The notes beneath the pieces are model-generated. The model did not search any database. It had not been told where the DNA came from and worked only from the letters and a program-made list of their open reading frames with translations. DNA of 64,000 nt. Source: Lineus longissimus. Lineage: Eukaryota > Nemertea > Pilidiophora > Heteronemertea > Lineidae. Position 1 is the first letter of the stretch, and each line of letters opens with the position of its first letter. Shown piece after piece: positions 49,401-62,934 of this stretch. A program made the translations under genes and the position numbers. The stretch is taken from assembly GCF_910592395.1 (NCBI RefSeq), contig NC_088317.1:1612001-1676000 (forward strand). Direction: 5' to 3'.

Positions 49401-52400
49401 ATGCTACCGTTGATACTGACGGCAGCTACGCGGAACATGTACCATTTGCCCGCGTCAACTTCTCGGACTGTGGCTATAGGACGAGTTGTCTGCAGAGGAA
49501 GCATGAAGATTTGTTAGGAAAACGGTCTTTTGGCGAAACATTAATGAAATTGTCACCAGAATTGAAATTGGCATGATTTTCTTTTCATGAAGAGAAAATT
49601 GAACTCACCAGAGCAATCTGCACCCAATCAGTCATGAACTCCTCATTGAAGTCCTTCCCTGCATGCCATTTGGCTTCGACTACATATAAGACTGGTTCAG
49701 AATAGTTTCCAACATCCACCCATTCCAGGTCCACCGTCTTCGACATGCTTTTACGTCTTTCTATGATTCTTGGGCGGCTGGCAATGGTTGGAAGATCTGG
49801 AAGGTGGCGATGCATCAATAATAAGAATTTGAAAGAACTAGGTTATAACTTGAAGTTATAGTACAGTGTTGTATCAGCAACAGGACTGGTCAGAAGTGAC
49901 ATTACACTTTTTGTGCCAAACTCTCACTTGATTTCGCCAGGTGGCCAAGCAAATCAGGCCAGAGTTAATCCCAGATTCCATAGCACTACATAGCAACCAG
50001 GCGCATCACTCTCTCATGATGAGATGCTGGTCCATCATAGATTACTTCCAAGCTGTAACAGTTACCCATTGACACTCATGTACGGATGTGAAGTAGGGTT
50101 GGGTGTCCTGCTTGAGGGCATAAACGTGGAGAGTTGGTCTGAACCAGGGTGGAACACCCGACCTCCAGGTTATGAGCCAAGTAACCTAAACTTACTTATT
50201 AAATCTAGGACAGGTCTTTGGCAAGTACGACCACATCCATTCGAACAACACTTCTTTAACTCTGGACAGTCGCCATCTTTATCGCAGGCTTCCACGCAGG
50301 CCGCGTCGAACCCGGCCACCTGATCGGGCGGGAGGCACTCTCCAGCTTTATGGAGGTAGATGCTCTCGAGGAAATGACAAGACTCAATACACTGGTCTTC
50401 ATTTTCCTGAAAGATGGAAGCAAAGATACGAAAAGATGAACTTAAGGTATAGAATTCTATAAAATTTGAAAGGTTTCGGGATACTGAAAGCAACCGTTAC
50501 AAAGATTGATGTCTAATTTACCATGGTGGAATCTAAATTCACCATGGAATGAATTGGGACAGAAATATTTCACCATGGTGATCATATATGAATTGATTTT
50601 TAATGTAGCACCCTCCCTTATTGGGCTAACCAAACTGCCCCATAGAGGGTTAACATCAGAAGCAACAGTTGGCTCATAAGTGCCACTCCGAAAACATTAC
50701 AGGTGAAGAGGATAATTAGCTTAGATCACGGAAAAACACTTTGTGCATCAAGTGTCGTTCAGATGAATAGATCGTTTGATCAACAGGGTCTTTAATGGAG
50801 ATATCTTGATGCAAATCTCGCACTGGTTCGTCGGGAATTGTCCATTGATGTTGGCATCTGTTCTGTCACTGGAGGTCGTGAAGCGTAGGTTTTTACTTAG
50901 TTTAAAGAGTAAGCAGTCACTATTTAAACACTCTGCAGACAAGAGCTTTTAATCCCTCCAACTCACAATAATTATTGATACAATAAGTGAGATAACATCA
51001 CCTGTCTGCAGGAAAAACTGGCTAGGATTGACATCTATCTCAGATGATCAGTTCTTGTTGCATGTATACTTGCAATGACTACAGCCAACAATAGACCTTG
51101 GAGTTACCAAGTAGGGTTAAGTGCCTTGCTCAAGGAGACAAAGCAAAACAGCCGGAATTTCTCCAAGGGTTGAGCCCGCTGATCTAATCACTGTACAACT
51201 TGTCTCTCTAAAATGTGACAAGTGTTCACTCATTTGGGTTGTGCAGAAAAAAATCATCACCAGAAGCACATTGTTCAAATAATAAGTTGGCAAAGGCTGA
51301 ACAGAGAAGATAGAAATTGTTGCACAGCATCAAAGATTGGTATTTATTGGTAAATACGAGTACCGTATTATCACCGGAGGGGAAGTGCAACAAGCGTCAA
51401 AGATTCCATCAAAGTTCACATCAAACTATCATCATTTCCATAATTAGCCCTATGCTGGCTTGCTTCTGTCGCATCTCGATGCACCCATGCCACAATTACT
51501 TTATTATTATCGAAGCTTGTGAGGAAAGACATCGAGCCGGAGGTGATGTGTCTGATGAATTTGTGCGCCCGGCATGAGACATCTGCCTGGCTATAAACAA
51601 ACGATGGATTTCCCATCATGCGTTATTGGCGTAACCACCGCAATGTCGATGATTCTATAAAGAGTGCAACAGATGATGCCCACAGGTCTTTTTAAAACTA
51701 AAGAAATGAGGAAGCAACAGCATGTCATTTCACCCTGAACCTGACAATTAATTTCAAACTAAAACAGAAGTAATCACATTGTATCCTTGCAACGGTGAGT
51801 CAGACTATAATTCAATTCTCTTCGACCCAATCAAGGTACCGCAGAGAGCTTGTCCGTGCTCATCCTGGCTGACTGTAGAAATCTAAACTGTTGCGTATGG
51901 TGATGATCTGAGAGGCAAGTCCAACCTTTCTTTGACTGTGCCATGCATGAATTACCTGCTACACAGCAACTAGCACTGACTGACCTTGTCCAAATTTGGG
52001 GACAAAAGTTCCTCAATCAGCCCTGATTGTACCAAATGGTGCGAACTGGAATCGGCTTGAAAGCATTTGACCCCGAGGCTAAATGCATGTGTGTCCTTTG
52101 TGCCAGAATGCAACAGGGCTCAGCTGGCTGGAAGACACGTCTGCCTGATGATTACTGATCAAACCTATTGATTAGTGGCCACAAGTGCAATCATCCATTG
52201 ACAGGGATTGCCTCTGGCTGGATGCAGCCTTCATGCAACAGGGCTCAGCTGTGCTGGCACACAGGACTTAGCAGCATTCAGGTTCAGTGGGTGTGTGGAG
52301 TGTCATTGAACTTCAGACACAAAAAACAATTTTCAACACAAAAAACCGAAAGCAGTTAACGATTCTGGTTGTCAACCAATTTATTGCACAATTGACTCTC

Positions 52401-55400
52401 GATTTGCAAAGTGTTATTTCAAATGGAGCCTAATGGATCCACTTTTGTGCAGTGCTAAGTGTCAATTTCAAATGATTCGTTTACGGTTTGATCACAAAAT
52501 ATTCATTGAAACAATGAAACATTGTCAGATGCAGTTGAGTGAGACCGATCGCCATATACAGGCAGTGACGCAATCAGAAATGTTTTCTCGATTCAGCTTT
52601 CAACATTGAACCTTTCAGGCACGAGTTGCACGGTTTTTCCAAAACGACTGAAGAGGATAAGATGCTTTCAGCAGATAGCAAGCAGTTTTATCATCAGTCA
52701 GTGGAAAAAGTGATAACTGAACTGTCAAGAACTTCGTTGATAAAGTGTTTTTCAAGAAGTCATCACTAACTTTATGACGAGTTGAATAAGCTTTTTTTAA
52801 TTTGTCATCAGAAATCATGAATGTTAACGGTGAAAATGATCAGACCAATTTCTGATGCTTCATCTGACATTGGAGTTCCAAGGGTGTCCTGCTGAGAAAA
52901 ACATGTCAAGTTTTTGTAGGATCATCTAGCTCTCATGACATCCTCTCTAAAGAAGAAAACATCCTGAATATGAAATCACTGGTGATCATATATATGAGTC
53001 GTTGAGTCTTTTGCAAGTTCATTTTCTAAAAAAAATTTTAAGTCCAAATAATTTTTTCAGTTTTTTTTTCTGCTCAAAATGAAGAAACATCATCATTTTT
53101 GGACTTTGAAAATTTTTCAGAATTTTGAACTTTTGAAAAAATTCAACTCTGAAAGATGAAAAATTTTCGTAGTTCATATATTTTTTCACTTGTTTTTTTT
53201 CTGCTCAAAATGAAGAAACATCATCATTCTTGGACTTTGAAGAAACATCATAATTTTTGGACCTGAAAATTTTTCAGAATTTTAAACTTTTATGAAAAAA
53301 ATTCACTTTATCACGTTTATTGACGATTCAGGTTACATTCGATCAAAACGTGAAATACACGGTGAGTCATCATTACCATGGCATAAAGCTCCTGGAGTTT
53401 ATTGTAAAATTCCATTTCCGATGCTGTAAGCAGGTTCTGATTTGCGGAAAATGAGCTTCGAATGAGAAAATCCCAGCTTGATTATGTAACGCGTGTTAGA
53501 TCATGTTGTGGTGCGGTGGTAAGTTGATTTTTTCAGTGTTACGTGCGAATTGAATGACGGTGGGAAGATGTAGCAAGCTCAGTGTGTTCACCACTGATCT
53601 CAATATCACTCCCCTTGCCAGTGCCAATGAGTCCTCAAATCTGCACTTCAAACATAACTTTGGAGCTGATTCAGACGTAATAGAGGAAAGAATAGCATGT
53701 TCCCACTGGGTTTGACCCAAGACCTTTTGTTTACAAAGCAATTGCCCCACCAACTGAGCTGAAGGGAAATTCCCTCTAGCCTGGGCTAATGAGAAGGATG
53801 CCAGACACTCTTTGCCACTGACACCAGCCTTAAACACAGCTTATTATAACGGTTTAATTTACTTTTAAATGTGCTCAGTGCACATTTGCTATGGTCTGAC
53901 CAACTGGATTCAGAAACAGACACGGGGGTTGATATGTCTCTAGAAGACTTTGGCTCCCAGCATTGGCTTTGCACCCATAGCCTCTTAGCACATGCGCAGC
54001 ACTACACCACCATGACCTCAGAACCTCCTCGATTCCTCATCTTTTAGTCACCCGATCTTCAAACATCCAATTTGTTACACAATCACAAAACAATAAAGAG
54101 ACATCCGCCATTGTCTCCGTCACGCCCCGCGGGCCGAGGACGGATGACTTCATCTTTAACAAGGTGATCGGTTCCCACCTTACGCATCTAGCCTCGGGTC
54201 AGAAACGATCTAACTATCTCACAGTAATGAGCTGAAACAGGCCAAGATAAAAAATGCACTGTTTCCGATAAAAAGATGCACCTCAACATCATCATCTTGG
54301 CGTCAATTCAATCTTGGTGTTGTTATGAAGTCTACTAAACAAAGGTCTACTTCATGCAAAAATAGCATACTTCAAATGATACCTGCTATACACCACAGCA
54401 CTGTATACAGCAGTTTCAAACACCAAAATATCTTTCTTTGGCCTAAACCTGTCATCATTGCCTTCAAATTGATTTTGTGTGATACTCTGATGCGATAATC
54501 AGCATATGGCTAAAATCTTTTATCGAGAAATAACAAGGCGATTGTTTGTTTTAAAGATTATCATCAAATAGATTGGAAAAACTGAAACAATCACTTCCAT
54601 CCCTCACAGCATGAGACAAAATCGAAACTGTCTCAAAATTTCCCACGGCGGCTTTGCTATGACCTTCCATTATTTTAAGGGGCAACTTTTCTTAATTGCC
54701 TTTTTTCTTTGAAGTTTACAAGAAGTATCTTTAGCCCTCTTTGTACATGTAGCAGAAACAATAGATTTGCTGGGGGATCAAGAAGGACCCGGATGATACA
54801 TTGAACTCAGATGACACATTGAACTAGATGTGACTATCTTTTAATCGATTTTGTAAGACATCTATTTTATCCCTGAAGCACAAAAGAATCGAATCTGAAA
54901 GGTGTGTCCACAAGGTTTTGCCAAATGAAAGATTTTGTCATTCAAAATCTCCTAGTACTGGTAGCTGTATCAACAGCAAATCATTTGAATCTTATCTAGG
55001 GGAGAATGAGTTACATCTGATTCGAGCTGACTGATACATTCACCAACATGTTTCAGTGGCAAATGAGTTGTTTAACAAATTGAGGACTTCAACTTAATTT
55101 GCTTGCTGTGGCAGAGAGATCAACACTAACCACATTTGTTGGGAGCAGAGGTTCATTCGATTTGAACATGCGTTGAGTCATACCCAACATTGCAATCGCA
55201 AATACATTCGCACAGCGATCCCTTTTAAGATATCTCGTCATTAGCCCAAACTACACGTCATCCCTTAATGAAAAATGACGCAGGTAGATTTGGTACCGTA
55301 TGAAAGATATTACGATATGCCGCTTCGTGTTGGTTCTTTCGGTCCACTGGTCCACAGTGACTTACGCAGCATATTGCAATGAATCAGAAAGCTCTCGATC

Positions 55401-55761
55401 TCAATATTGGCTGATTGATTGGTGATGGCATGATTGACACACTTGCTGCTTCTGACGGTGAGGAGGTTCTTGGAGTATTCCGTGTTTCTTAACCCGCCCC
55501 TCTCACAGTAAGTTTTTAACAAAAGCTGATCAATGGGCAATATGAATAAAGGCAAGCAGGCTAAATGCTTTTACTGAAAACTTCACACACATTCACACTA
55601 GTCATTTCAGTACAAAACTGAAGTAAAAGCATTTGTCAGCATTTACTCATATCAATAGTGGTGACACTGAAATGCAAGCAAGGAATGTATAAAACACTTA
55701 CCCGACATAATGTTTGGCAATGATCGAAGGTATCTAACTGGTACCCACATGGCCGCTCGCA
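43432..55761 (-). CDS. ANOS1: Anosmin-1 (Kallmann syndrome protein) orthologue, first exon missing
   Basis: Extracellular heparan-sulphate-binding matrix protein of neural and axonal development in animals. Thirteen exons (minus): 55761-55702, 50406-50196, 49796-49609, 49489-49360, 48821-48694, 48562-48485, 48265-48112, 47884-47756, 47417-47305, 45285-45114, 44643-44414, 43984-43834, 43589-43432. All phases join: 633 aa. Order: end of the Cys-rich region (CERPCGYQLDTFDHCQTLC), a WAP domain with all eight Cys (GECLPP...AACVEACDKDGDCPELKKCCSNGCGRTC), then four fibronectin type III domains, the same order as human anosmin-1. The signal-peptide exon was not found. A weak 42-nt candidate exon lies at 60911-60870 (WFCSICLD). 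Unlike human, the protein ends in a hydrophobic tail (IACFLFPLLISIVTL) after small residues (TKSTGS), resembling a GPI-anchor signal. Identification is firm. Confidence 0.9.
43641..43794. mobile_element. Pogo/Tigger-like MITE, copy 2
   Basis: Begins TACAGTAGGACCC and ends GAGGTTATGCTGTA, an imperfect terminal inverted repeat with TA ends. The interior (GTCCTTAACAGAGAGGTGTCC type blocks, TTGAATGGAAACAACC) matches copy 1 (22975-23152) in reverse. It lies in the last intron of ANOS1. Confidence 0.6.
44105..44235 (+). mobile_element. 5S-rRNA-like SINE remnant
   Basis: GGAAGTTAAGCAACGTTGAG and TTCGATCGGTGACCG match the internal promoter regions (box A and box C) of 5S rRNA, with similar spacing. 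The 5' part of 5S is absent or replaced. Best read as a 5S-derived SINE rather than a working 5S gene. It lies in the ANOS1 intron between the two FNIII-4 exons. Confidence 0.55.
44766..45082. repeat. GGTACC-rich minisatellite with inverted ends and flanking direct repeats
   Basis: Alternating 16-bp (GGTACCGGGGAACATA) and 21-bp (GGTACCTCTTGGGGGAAGAT plus A) sub-units, about 37 bp combined. Its first 31 bp (44766-44796) reappear exactly inverted as the last 31 bp (45052-45082). CCCGATTCAAG flanks it at 44750-44760 and 45085-45095. It lies in an ANOS1 intron, 25 bp from the donor of exon 45285-45114. The Pro/Tyr/Ser-rich open frames on the minus strand are by-products. Confidence 0.85.
50000..50189 (-). 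mobile_element. tRNA-derived SINE next to the WAP-exon donor
   Basis: On the minus strand, TTGGCTCATAACCTGGAGG and GGGTGTTCCACCC look like the anticodon arm and B box of a tRNA-Met-like head. The tail TGCCCTCAAGCAGGACACCC, then AACCCTAC and GTCAATGGGTA, is typical of invertebrate SINEs. It begins immediately after the splice donor (50190-50195) of the ANOS1 WAP exon. Confidence 0.55.
51105..51215 (-). mobile_element. SINE remnant, same tail family
   Basis: The minus strand carries CTCCTTGAGCAAGGCACTTA followed by ACCCTACTTGG, the same tail as the copy at 50.1 kb, with a decayed tRNA-like head (GTGATTAGATCAGCGGGCTC). It lies in the ANOS1 intron upstream of the WAP exon. Confidence 0.5.
53057..53315. 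repeat. Two-copy AT-rich tandem duplication (131 bp)
   Basis: TGCTCAAAATGAAGAAACAT occurs at 53071 and again at 53202 within matching AT-rich context, giving two diverged copies of a 131-bp unit in the large ANOS1 intron. Confidence 0.65.
53700..53772 (-). mobile_element. tRNA-derived SINE head (Lys-like)
   Basis: The minus strand has TTCAGCTCAGTTGGTGG (A box, 53747-53763) and GGGTCAAACCC (B box, 53708-53718) at tRNA spacing. The anticodon arm does not look intact, so it is a SINE or pseudogene, not a working tRNA. Confidence 0.5.
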
Positions 55762-56650
55762 CTGTAATAGCAGAGAAAAGCACAGGGATAAGCAAAAGTT
55801 TCCAAACATGTCGCCGAATTCAAGAGGTGTCTTTACGAAAGATGAGTCAACTGTCTTGATTGGCAAACTGTCCTTGTTTGCAATTCCCCTCCTTGGCTGA
55901 AGCGTAGACTGTCCTGCACGATTTCACACGATGCTGCAAAACGATTGTCACGTTAAAGTTGGCCACCACCCAGATTATGTCAAGTCAGCAAAAACGGGTT
56001 TCTTCCAATTACACGGATCTCTTCAAACTACACAATTCAACTGTCAATTTAAGATCAGCACATCAACTTGTGAGATTGTCAATTTCACCACAAAATGTCA
56101 CACATGTTTGCAAATGTCCACAAGTATCAAGAATTGCTGCACGATTTCCTTAACTGTTGCTGCTGCAAGCTCAACGGGTCGTGTGTCCCGATGTCAGTTT
56201 CAGATCCCACCGAACCTGCACGCCAACTTGTTAGATCGTCAATTTCACCAGCTGCTGATTCATTATTCGGTTATGTCAATAGATCATTAAGTGTCGCGTG
56301 GCTGTGGACATCGTGATCGCTAACGGCAACGCTGGCATGGAACGCTAACGAGAACTTCCCCAAGACGGAATAACCTCTTTATGCTAACATGTTTCAGAAC
56401 TCACGATATGCGATGACTAACCTTATTGCGTGACATGTGATAAAACTTGTAGCAAGAGTTGTATCGAATGGTGTATCGTTTGGTAATTATGGTTCTTCAT
56501 TTCCATGAGATTGTTTTATTTTCCACTAGAGTGGGTTATTGGTACTTTACGCAGATCTCGGCTTCTCAATCTTAGTGAGCAGGGTGCACGATTCGTCGAG
56601 AGATGTTTCTGATAACAAATCCACTATTTTCTTACAAGGAGTAGTCATTT
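55762..56650. other. Upstream of the last ANOS1 exon found; no exon recognised
   Basis: Presumably ANOS1 intron 1. No signal-peptide exon or other coding segment was recognised in either strand. Confidence 0.35.
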
Positions 56651-56652
56651 CT

Positions 56653-56820
56653 TGCCTATCAGGTTGGTGCAGTGGAAACACTAGCCCCTGTCACCTCTGA
56701 GGACCCGGGTTCGATTCCCAGTTGGTCCCGGTATACTCATGTGATAGACAGGGTGACTCTCTTCGACACGAGAGGTTTCCTTCGGGGTCTCCAGTTTCCA
56801 CACTCTCAATAAACTGTGTC
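56653..56820 (+). mobile_element. tRNA-derived SINE
   Basis: A box TGGTGCAGTGG (56665-56675) and a perfect B box GGTTCGATTCC (56708-56718) at tRNA spacing, followed by a non-tRNA body (TTCCTTCGGGGTCTCCAGTT) typical of marine-animal SINEs. No paired acceptor stem was seen, so it is not a tRNA gene. Confidence 0.7.
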
Positions 56821-59611
56821 GACCCTATTCAGCCGGCTAAGACGTGTCTGTCACACATGGCCTGTCTTTGATGTGAAAAAGGGCCTTTTGTACAAGTGCC
56901 CCTTAACCGGCTTAATGGTGTCGGAACAGTATTCAGAAAGAATGACACGCAGCCAAATCCAGGCGACAACATCTATCTCAAACACCAAGACAAGTTTCTC
57001 GCACTGTGCCTGGACACTAATTCAACAAACAGGTTCCACTGACCATATTTACCCAGCGTGTGGTTTTGATGACATAAAACTGAACATGACTAACTCTGTC
57101 ATAAATCAAATCACACTTCTCTTAATCTGTCAACGTCAAATCACAGAAAGAACATTTTCAGTGACCACTTGGGAGTCGCGTTGACGACATAAAACCTTTG
57201 TTGGTTGTGTCCTCAGAATTCAATATTGAGATATCTAAAGATGAGATAACTTGCGATGACTAAAGCACTTGTTGTCTGAGTGACCGTCTTCATGTTTTTA
57301 CCATTTAGCTCATAATTCATAACAATGTGATGTCCTCCTGACTTTACTTAGTGAGATTTCTTGCTGTTGAACAGCGCAATTATGAAATACTTTATTAGTC
57401 ACAAGACAAGAATGAAAAGAATATCAATTTATCAGAAGCTGACGACGAAAAGAAACTTCTCGGAGGTCATCAGGACGCTAAAGAGAACCCAAGGACTTGT
57501 CACACAAATTTCAGCAAAATCTTGTCTGGGGCCTCGAGGGAAACTCTTTGATCTGTCAGCACCAGAATCAGTTACCCAAGGGACAGTCCAAAAACACTGA
57601 ACCAAATTTGACAGTTTTGAGAACAGAAATCGATACAGCACTGTTGGTTTTGGTTGTCTCTGATGGAGCATATCTCAGGCCGTCAGCGAAGTGCCTCTGT
57701 TTTGGCCTCTCACTATGTTTGATGAGACAACCAATACCCCCAGTTTGATATCAATCCGGAAGGTGCAAGTGCAACACATCAGATCAGACACCAGAGTATG
57801 TGCTCCACAACTGCCCACTCTGGGACACCGAGGGACTGGCCACATGGCCATACGGTGCATCACTGGAGACGAAGCTCTGGGGATCAAGGGAGGAACAAGA
57901 GATGACAGCAAGGTTTGTAAGGGACAGAGGCCTTGTTCTGTAGTATGGAAATAAAAACCAAATAGAACACTAAGAAGAAGGAGAAGAAGGTATCAATTCC
58001 ATAAACTAAAGAAATTCATCCTGACAACTTAACGCCTGATGAAATGATGACTAACCAGTAATCGGTAACAAAAATGATATCAAACTCATTATGACACTTA
58101 AAGTGGCTGAGAACATTATCCTATTGTTGGTGACACATTGAGACGTCACCGTGAGAATGACACTGAAATGTCTGACAAGCGATCAAATAATCCAATCCAT
58201 TTGCTGTATCTTCAAGTTTACACTCAAAATGCCCTCATGACAAAAAGTGATGAGCATTTCCCTCTTTTGTCTCTGCTTACAATCATAAGCTGACATGAAC
58301 ATTTAAATCGTGGTGATGTTGACAGAGGTTAAGTGGATAGCATCCGAAACAGGATCACCTTTTCAGCAGTACCGTGCAGAGAGCATTTGAAACATTTTTT
58401 AGACTTTCAGACATTTGGAGACAAACAGGATGAACTTCAACAGATACCATAGAGACGACAACACGTAATCACAAGTTGATGAAATTACTGGGGCCGACTT
58501 GATTCAATCTTTGAGGACTCAGCATCGCAATTATGCAGATTCCATTATTCCTAATTGGTTAGAGTACATAACCCTAAACTATCTGTCTCTAATTCTTAAC
58601 GAGGATGTTGTCCTCCTGAATTGGTCCTCAGCTTCAACAAGTCTAGGCCAGTCCATCAATGAGAATAGCTGTCTTTGCTCTTGTCAAATTGGTTTGATTG
58701 GGACAAGCTTTTCAAAGTCATTCGATCATTCACAAGGGTGTACATAAGAGGAAGCTGAGAGCTGATGCCTAGGTGACATCAGTGTGTAAGCAATCTAATG
58801 CACTATCATTGAGGGTTGACCTCTTGGCTCAAACTTAAACCTAAAGCAATTAGAAATCATTCAAAATGAAGAGAATGCCAATTTCAAGGGTATAAGTCAG
58901 TTCTCTGGAAAACAAAGAATAGACTCCTAACCGTGGAATGGAGAGGCCTTATGCATGATATGAGGCATGAAACAGTGATGTGGAGATTGGCCTTAATGTT
59001 TAAAAGGGAGCCATATCCGAGGACAGCGTCACAACAAATAACACATCATAAATAAACACTAAACGGCATCAAACGTGATCAGAACCTAATGAAAACGTGA
59101 TCGAAACAAGACAAATCTCCCTGAGAACATGTTCAGATCAATGAGACGGCACTTGCCTATTCTCTGTAGTAAAACTGAACATGTGTACTCATGCTTTCAC
59201 TGGATATCAATCGGCAAGATTGATTTGAAAAGTTGTCACACAAATGGAGCCATCAATATGGCTATATGGCTATTTATAACATTGTTAGCTATTGATTTCA
59301 TCGGATTCTGCACAAATAGAACCAGTATGGATTTGGATGCATTTAGGCAGGATGCTGATGTTGATTCTGATTTGTTTTGTTTTAGGACTGTCAAATAGGC
59401 TTGTTTTGGACCTGGATATGAAACCTTGGCAATGACATGTTTCAAGCACCAGTTCTGAGTGGGGCGTTATGTTGGTGTGTTTACAGCATGTTTTGGTCAG
59501 CTTGATTGGCAGAATGGCCTCTGGCTAAAATTCCATGATGAGCAAATGCATAGGCAACAATCAAACGATTCCCCAGCAGGCCTAGCACCTGTCCCATCAC
59601 AATGTCTGCCT
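56821..59611. other. No gene recognised
   Basis: Short unrelated open frames only. A purine-rich GAAGAAGGAGAAGAAGG run lies near 57,970. It may be part of ANOS1 intron 1. Confidence 0.35.
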
Positions 59612-59930
59612 ACAGTAGCTATTCTACCAGTATTCTCCCAGTAGGCCACAGTAGCTGTCCACCAGTATATTTTCCCAGTAGGCCACAGTAGCTGTCCACC
59701 AGTATATTTTCCCAGTAGGCCACAGTAGCTGTCCACCAGTATATTTTCCCAGTAGGCCACAGTAGCTGTCCACCAGTATATTTTCCCAGTAGGCCACAGT
59801 AGCTGTCCACCAGTATACTTTCCCAGTAGGCCACAGTAGCTGCCCACCAGTATATTTTCCCAGTAGGCCTACAGAAGCTGTCCCTCCTGTTTAACTATCC
59901 TCCCAGTAGGTCTACAGTAGCTGTTCCTCC
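59612..59930. repeat. 37-bp minisatellite
   Basis: Units starting GTAGGCCACAGTAGCTGTCC at 59641, 59678, 59715, 59752, 59789, 59826 and a diverged one at 59863, with degenerate copies on both sides. The unit is not a multiple of three, so the minus-strand open frames cycle through all frames. They are not genes. Confidence 0.85.
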
Positions 59931-62930
59931 AATCAAAGGAGCTCTCCGGTTCAACACGTGCATCATCTGTTGCTATTATTCAACTCATGTTCGTCACGCC
60001 AAAACCATCCCGAGTTTGTTTGCAAATAAACTCGTCATTTCACCTTTTTTATCCTGATTATCTGGTCTCCTGGGCACATCATTAATCAGTATTCAATGTT
60101 CAGGTATTACTCATCTTACCCTTGATAAATGGACTCGGAGATGCGACTCGAGTCGGACAAGATGCTGATTTCTTTACGATCGTTAGCATCATGCACTGTT
60201 GCATTTTATAAATGTAATCAATTATGCTGCAATCAGTATCAATGCAAGTGTCAACCTGCATCCTGTACCCTCCCCCCTCAAGGCTAGACAAGTATTAACA
60301 TCCATGCCTCCATCAATCATAAGGGTATATTTGTGACTATCTCATTCAGGCAACTACAGAACCTTTTCTTCAGGCAATGTACCTGCCTTTCCTTCTGATT
60401 AAACCAATGGTCTCACCTCACCAGCTATTTAGACACACCCTGTTGCAGTCACTACAAGGCTGACTGGCCTGATAAAGCATCTGTTGATATGACTGGTATA
60501 ACCATGCAAATAAAGACAACGATTTGGCATCATCGGTATCTCTTAGTCCTTGTGGATATCCTGGTCCTTGGAACAATTGGCTCAATATCTAGATATGTCA
60601 ACGATATATTCCCATGAAGGGGTTAGGAATTGGTACCAAACTGGAGATGTGGTACCAAACTGGAGGCTTAATAGCCTTGCCTGTTGGCCCTCGGAGCAGA
60701 GCACCAGACTGCCTAATCTTGTGGTTAGAACCATGGGTAATTTCACACAATCTCATCTCAGTGGCACCGTGTGACAGAATGCATATGTTCAGAGCAGGCA
60801 TGGTGATTCCCTAACGTAAATTGTTTCTTTCTGAATGAAAAACCTACTCCATGAATGAGTAACACTTACATCCAGACATATTGAACAGAACCAATCTTGT
60901 GGAAAACCAAGCTGTCAGGAAGTCGTCGCGTAGCCAACCGTCTGTGAACGATATTAGCTCCACTTTCTCACGTCAAATCATACGCAAAGGAGATCATCAA
61001 AATATAAAGACAATATTCGAGTGTTTATTAACGATGAGTCAAACGAACATTAGATGTCATCTTGGTGTCACTTTTGTCGGTGTGTCTGGTCTCAGATTAT
61101 GATTTCATTTGTACATGGCAATAAGTGGTTACAGAGACTGCAGCCAAGAGTTAGTTCAGGTTTAAAGGGACTATTATGTCAGGGCAAATGTGGCTTGAAA
61201 AGATATATTTTGCAGGGCCACAAGGGGGCACCACAGCCCTGTGCATTGGAGGATATCATGAGCTTGCACTCATATCCCCCTCCAAAAATATTCCTAAGTT
61301 TATAGCACTTTAAAGATTAAAGTCACTGCAAACCTTCCACACTTTAAGACCAAATATCTTATTATTATATTTGTGGTTTCACTTTTGCAAATTTGTGAAA
61401 ATATTAGCAATGACAACAGATAGGTCATCAATGTATTTGGAATAATTTTTCTTGAATTACAGTAAGAAAACGTTAGAAAGAATATCTATTTTCTCAAACT
61501 AAATTTTTTTCTAGTTTATTTTATTAATTGATAAATAGGTCAATGCCAATTTCATTACAAATTCTAGCCCATTGCATGGTAGCCTAGCAGGGCCTCCTGC
61601 GTAAGGTGTTAAAGTCAAAAGTTATCTAGCCAACTGTCTGAGACACAATGACAAAACCTCAAGTTTATTACACACAATCAAGTACATAATGAGACATATG
61701 ATCAATAATGTCAACAAATTGAAACTGGCCGAGCATTAACGGAGAAATATTGAATCAAAACATCTTTATTCTTATTTTGTTTTTCATTCATCTTGAATTC
61801 TGCTGACATATCACTTTTGTCCACGGGAGCTGGGTTTTGTTGCAAATGACTCATATCGGTTGTCCCCACAAGCGTTGTTTATAAGAGACGGTGGATTTTA
61901 AGAAATTGTTTTATGATGGTGTGAGTATAAAATGTGAGATTTTCAAATAGCGAGTCTGTACTTGATAATCATAAGAAATGATATTCTCGGAAAATAAACA
62001 CATTTCCTACCAAAACAAAATCAAACTCTTCTGCTACAATGATCACGAAAAGTCGCATCATTCTGCCATTTTGTCATAACACGCCCGCTGCGTCTTCCGA
62101 TGCCAAGCGTCAATTTATATCAACCCATAAACACATCAAACTCAATAGGTTGATCGCATCGACGGGAGATTAGCTATTAGCGGCATCGTCAAATGTCGTC
62201 AAATATCCTATGAACTTATGATTCACACCATAGCGCTACTTTGTAAAGCTCACGTTTTCAGAATACGGTCGCATCTTTTCTTGTGGCGATTTGAAATGCT
62301 ATTACCCATGGTTCCAGGGGACTATAACAATTACCTACCTTGATAGCATATAGCAGCATCAAATTGTACGAAATCGGAGGTAATTTCAATTTGAAGCCGA
62401 TGAGGTGTGAGAATCTCAATACATTTTTTTGGGGTCAAAAATGCCCAAAATGACATGAGCACATAAATCAACAATATTATCAGCCAAAGGTAAAAACCTG
62501 GTTCTCATTTTTTCAGCTCTGCTGAGTCACACGCCAATTTCAAACTAAGTGCACCATCCAAAGGTAATGGAATCATCCCAATATAACTGGTAATCCAAAA
62601 ACTATGAGAAGATCAACTCACTGTCCATTCTCATTTCTGTATTACTTTCTTGTCTTTTTTTGTCGTGGAGTTTCTGTTTCAAGGCTATAGCAGGTAGCCA
62701 ATCATACCACTTACCGTCAATGATGTGTCATCCTGCTGACTTAGAAAAACAGATCGAACACAAAGCCCAACTTAGGCCTATAGATGGATTGATGCTGTCC
62801 TTCTTAATTATCCCCAACCGAAATCCTCTTCTCACCTCAAGGCCTTGTGTCAAATGCCTATTTGCAAAGTCCATAGACCTACGTCTGAATTGAGTTGATG
62901 TAAAGCAAAGCTCCTGGGTAGAATTTTTTG
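59931..62930. other. No gene recognised
   Basis: It holds only the weak possible ANOS1 micro-exon at 60870-60911 (minus) and a 21-bp-spaced duplication of TGGTACCAAACTGGAG near 60,631-60,667. Otherwise AT-rich sequence without supported features. Confidence 0.3.
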
Positions 62931-62934
62931 TTAT

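Noticed and set aside
53930-54020. Further tRNA-derived SINE on the minus strand (GGTGGTGTAGTG..., GGGTGCAAAGCC)
   Set aside because: The B-box match is too weak to list as a feature.
56653-56735. Functional tRNA gene
   Set aside because: A and B boxes are good, but no paired acceptor stem was seen and a SINE-type body follows.
59497-59847. Gly/Trp/Tyr-rich repeat protein frames
   Set aside because: By-product of a 37-bp minisatellite. The unit is not a multiple of three, so the peptide cycles through frames.
59612-59930. CRISPR-like array (also considered at 24.7 kb and 44.8 kb)
   Set aside because: Direct tandem repeats without unique spacers, in an animal genome with introns; no cas genes.
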